From positions 1 to 64,000 of the forward strand of contig NZ_AUDM01000014.1 of assembly GCF_000425465.1 (NCBI RefSeq): a stretch of DNA of 64,000 nt. The letters are read 5' to 3'. This DNA comes from Flavobacterium filum DSM 17961. Its GTDB lineage: Bacteria; Bacteroidota; Bacteroidia; Flavobacteriales; Flavobacteriaceae. The notes below the pieces were generated by a model. It was not told where the DNA came from and made no database searches. It saw only the letters and a program-made list of their open reading frames with translations. Below are positions 63,359 through 64,000 of the stretch, piece by piece. How positions within the stretch are numbered: the first letter of the stretch is position 1; each line of letters opens with the position of its first letter. The position numbers and the translations under genes are program-made.

Positions 63359-64000
63359 ATGAATAAGTTTTATACGTTATCTTTATTATTTATTGTGCTT
63401 GTATCTTGCACTCCTTATCAGAAAGCACTTAAAAGTGAAGATATGGGAGTAAAATATAGTGTTGCTGAGGAAAAATACAACAGCGGTAAATATAATAAGG
63501 CGATACGTTTATTTGAGCAAATGGCACCATCTTATAGAGGTAAACCTCAAGCCGAGAAAATGTTTTATATGTTTGCTCAAAGTTATTATAAAACCAACCA
63601 ATATTATTTAGCCGGTTATCAATTTGAAAGTTTTGCGAATTCCTATCCAAAAAGTGAAAAATTAGAAGAATGTGCTTATTTAGGAGCGTTTTGCTACTCA
63701 AAGCTTTCCCCTAGATATTCATTAGATCAAACAGATACGCACAAAGCAATTGATAAAATGCAAGCATTTATCGATAATTATCCTGAGTCAACGTATATGT
63801 CTGAAGCAAATGTTATTGTTAAAGAGCTTAGAGAAAAAGTAGAAAAGAAAGCATTTGAAATTGCCAAGCAATACAATACCATTTATGATTATAAATCGGC
63901 TTTGATTGCATTAGAAAATTTTATTGCAGATTATCCTGGAACTCCATATAGAGATGCCGCTTTATATTACAAAATTGATTCAGCTTATCATTTGGCCATA
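63359..64000 (+). CDS. bamD: Outer-membrane protein assembly lipoprotein BamD, 5' part
   Basis: The reading frame starts at ATG 63359 and is still open at the window end, giving 214 residues. An SPII signal (LLFIVLVSC, Cys about 18) precedes tetratricopeptide helices characteristic of BamD: VKYSVAEEKYNSGKYNKAIR (first TPR), MFYMFAQSYYKTNQYYLAGY, SYPKSEKLEECAYLGA, and a further TPR including FEIAKQYNTIYDYKSALIAL. BamD recruits BamA substrates and is essential in many Gram-negatives. It has its own promoter and is separated from the ferritin gene by a terminator. The C-terminus is outside the window. Confidence 0.9.
   Translation, partial: MNKFYTLSLLFIVLVSCTPYQKALKSEDMGVKYSVAEEKYNSGKYNKAIRLFEQMAPSYRGKPQAEKMFYMFAQSYYKTNQYYLAGYQFESFANSYPKSEKLEECAYLGAFCYSKLSPRYSLDQTDTHKAIDKMQAFIDNYPESTYMSEANVIVKELREKVEKKAFEIAKQYNTIYDYKSALIALENFIADYPGTPYRDAALYYKIDSAYHLAI

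Overview
The window looks like a chromosomal segment of a flavobacterium (Bacteroidota, Flavobacteriaceae, probably Flavobacterium or a close relative). The evidence is AT-rich DNA, promoters of the TTG-N18/19-TAnnTTTG type, almost no Shine-Dalgarno sequences, the gliding lipoprotein GldI, a secreted nuclease with a type IX (Por) sorting tail, many SPII lipoproteins, DUF2490 and DUF5723 envelope proteins and HMG-CoA synthase. I count 56 protein genes, of which two are cut by the window edges (IS256-type transposase, bamD), and one RNA gene (small SRP RNA). I saw no tRNA, rRNA, CRISPR array, prophage, defence island or biosynthetic cluster. Most of the window is ordinary core genome.

Layout. 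0-0.35 kb: right end of an IS256-family element. 0.4-8.6 kb: LysE exporter, HMG-CoA-lyase-like enzyme, secreted hypothetical, glutaminyl cyclase-like lipoprotein, SRP RNA, dipeptide epimerase, SDR, transaldolase-like aldolase, thioredoxin-fold lipoprotein without its CxxC. 8.7-14.2 kb: ABC-F ATPase, then pyrR-pyrB-STAS-like-rnz-pdxH. 14.4-19.2 kb: CAP lipoprotein, PPK2 kinase with a coupled secreted protein, MATE exporter with a coupled small protein. 19.2-28.4 kb (mostly minus): peptidyl-prolyl isomerase operon (DHH phosphoesterase, gldI, two cyclophilin-FKBP fusions), CLC anion transporter of fluoride-exporter type, T9SS nuclease, RsmB-like methyltransferase, pckA. 28.6-35.4 kb: lpdA, FMN reductase, pabB-like, tilS, dsbD-like. 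35.4-50.7 kb (mostly minus): GAF histidine kinase, DUF2490, yifB (plus), HMG-CoA synthase, YpfJ-type metalloprotease, a 1348-residue hybrid kinase, membrane protein, aldehyde dehydrogenase, DUF5723, RluA-type synthase, panB. 50.8-64 kb: nhaD, NTF2-like, L-serine dehydratase, M14 peptidase, dnaK, YhhN-like protein, a 5'-nucleotidase split over two genes, then DUF6913-like/dapA/ferritin/bamD.

The most unusual feature is in the spacers. At least eleven intergenic gaps, ten of them in the first 13.6 kb, are filled with short tandem arrays whose word differs from locus to locus but whose period is almost always 7 or 8 nt. Several arrays run to within 0-4 nt of a start codon, and some words recur at distant loci. 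They resemble in form the heptanucleotide STRR repeats of cyanobacteria. Other items worth checking are an ABC-F protein in which one composite ATP site is intact and the other is degenerate on both sides, a sigma-54-like promoter before dnaK, and a duplicated leader segment before the CAP lipoprotein gene.
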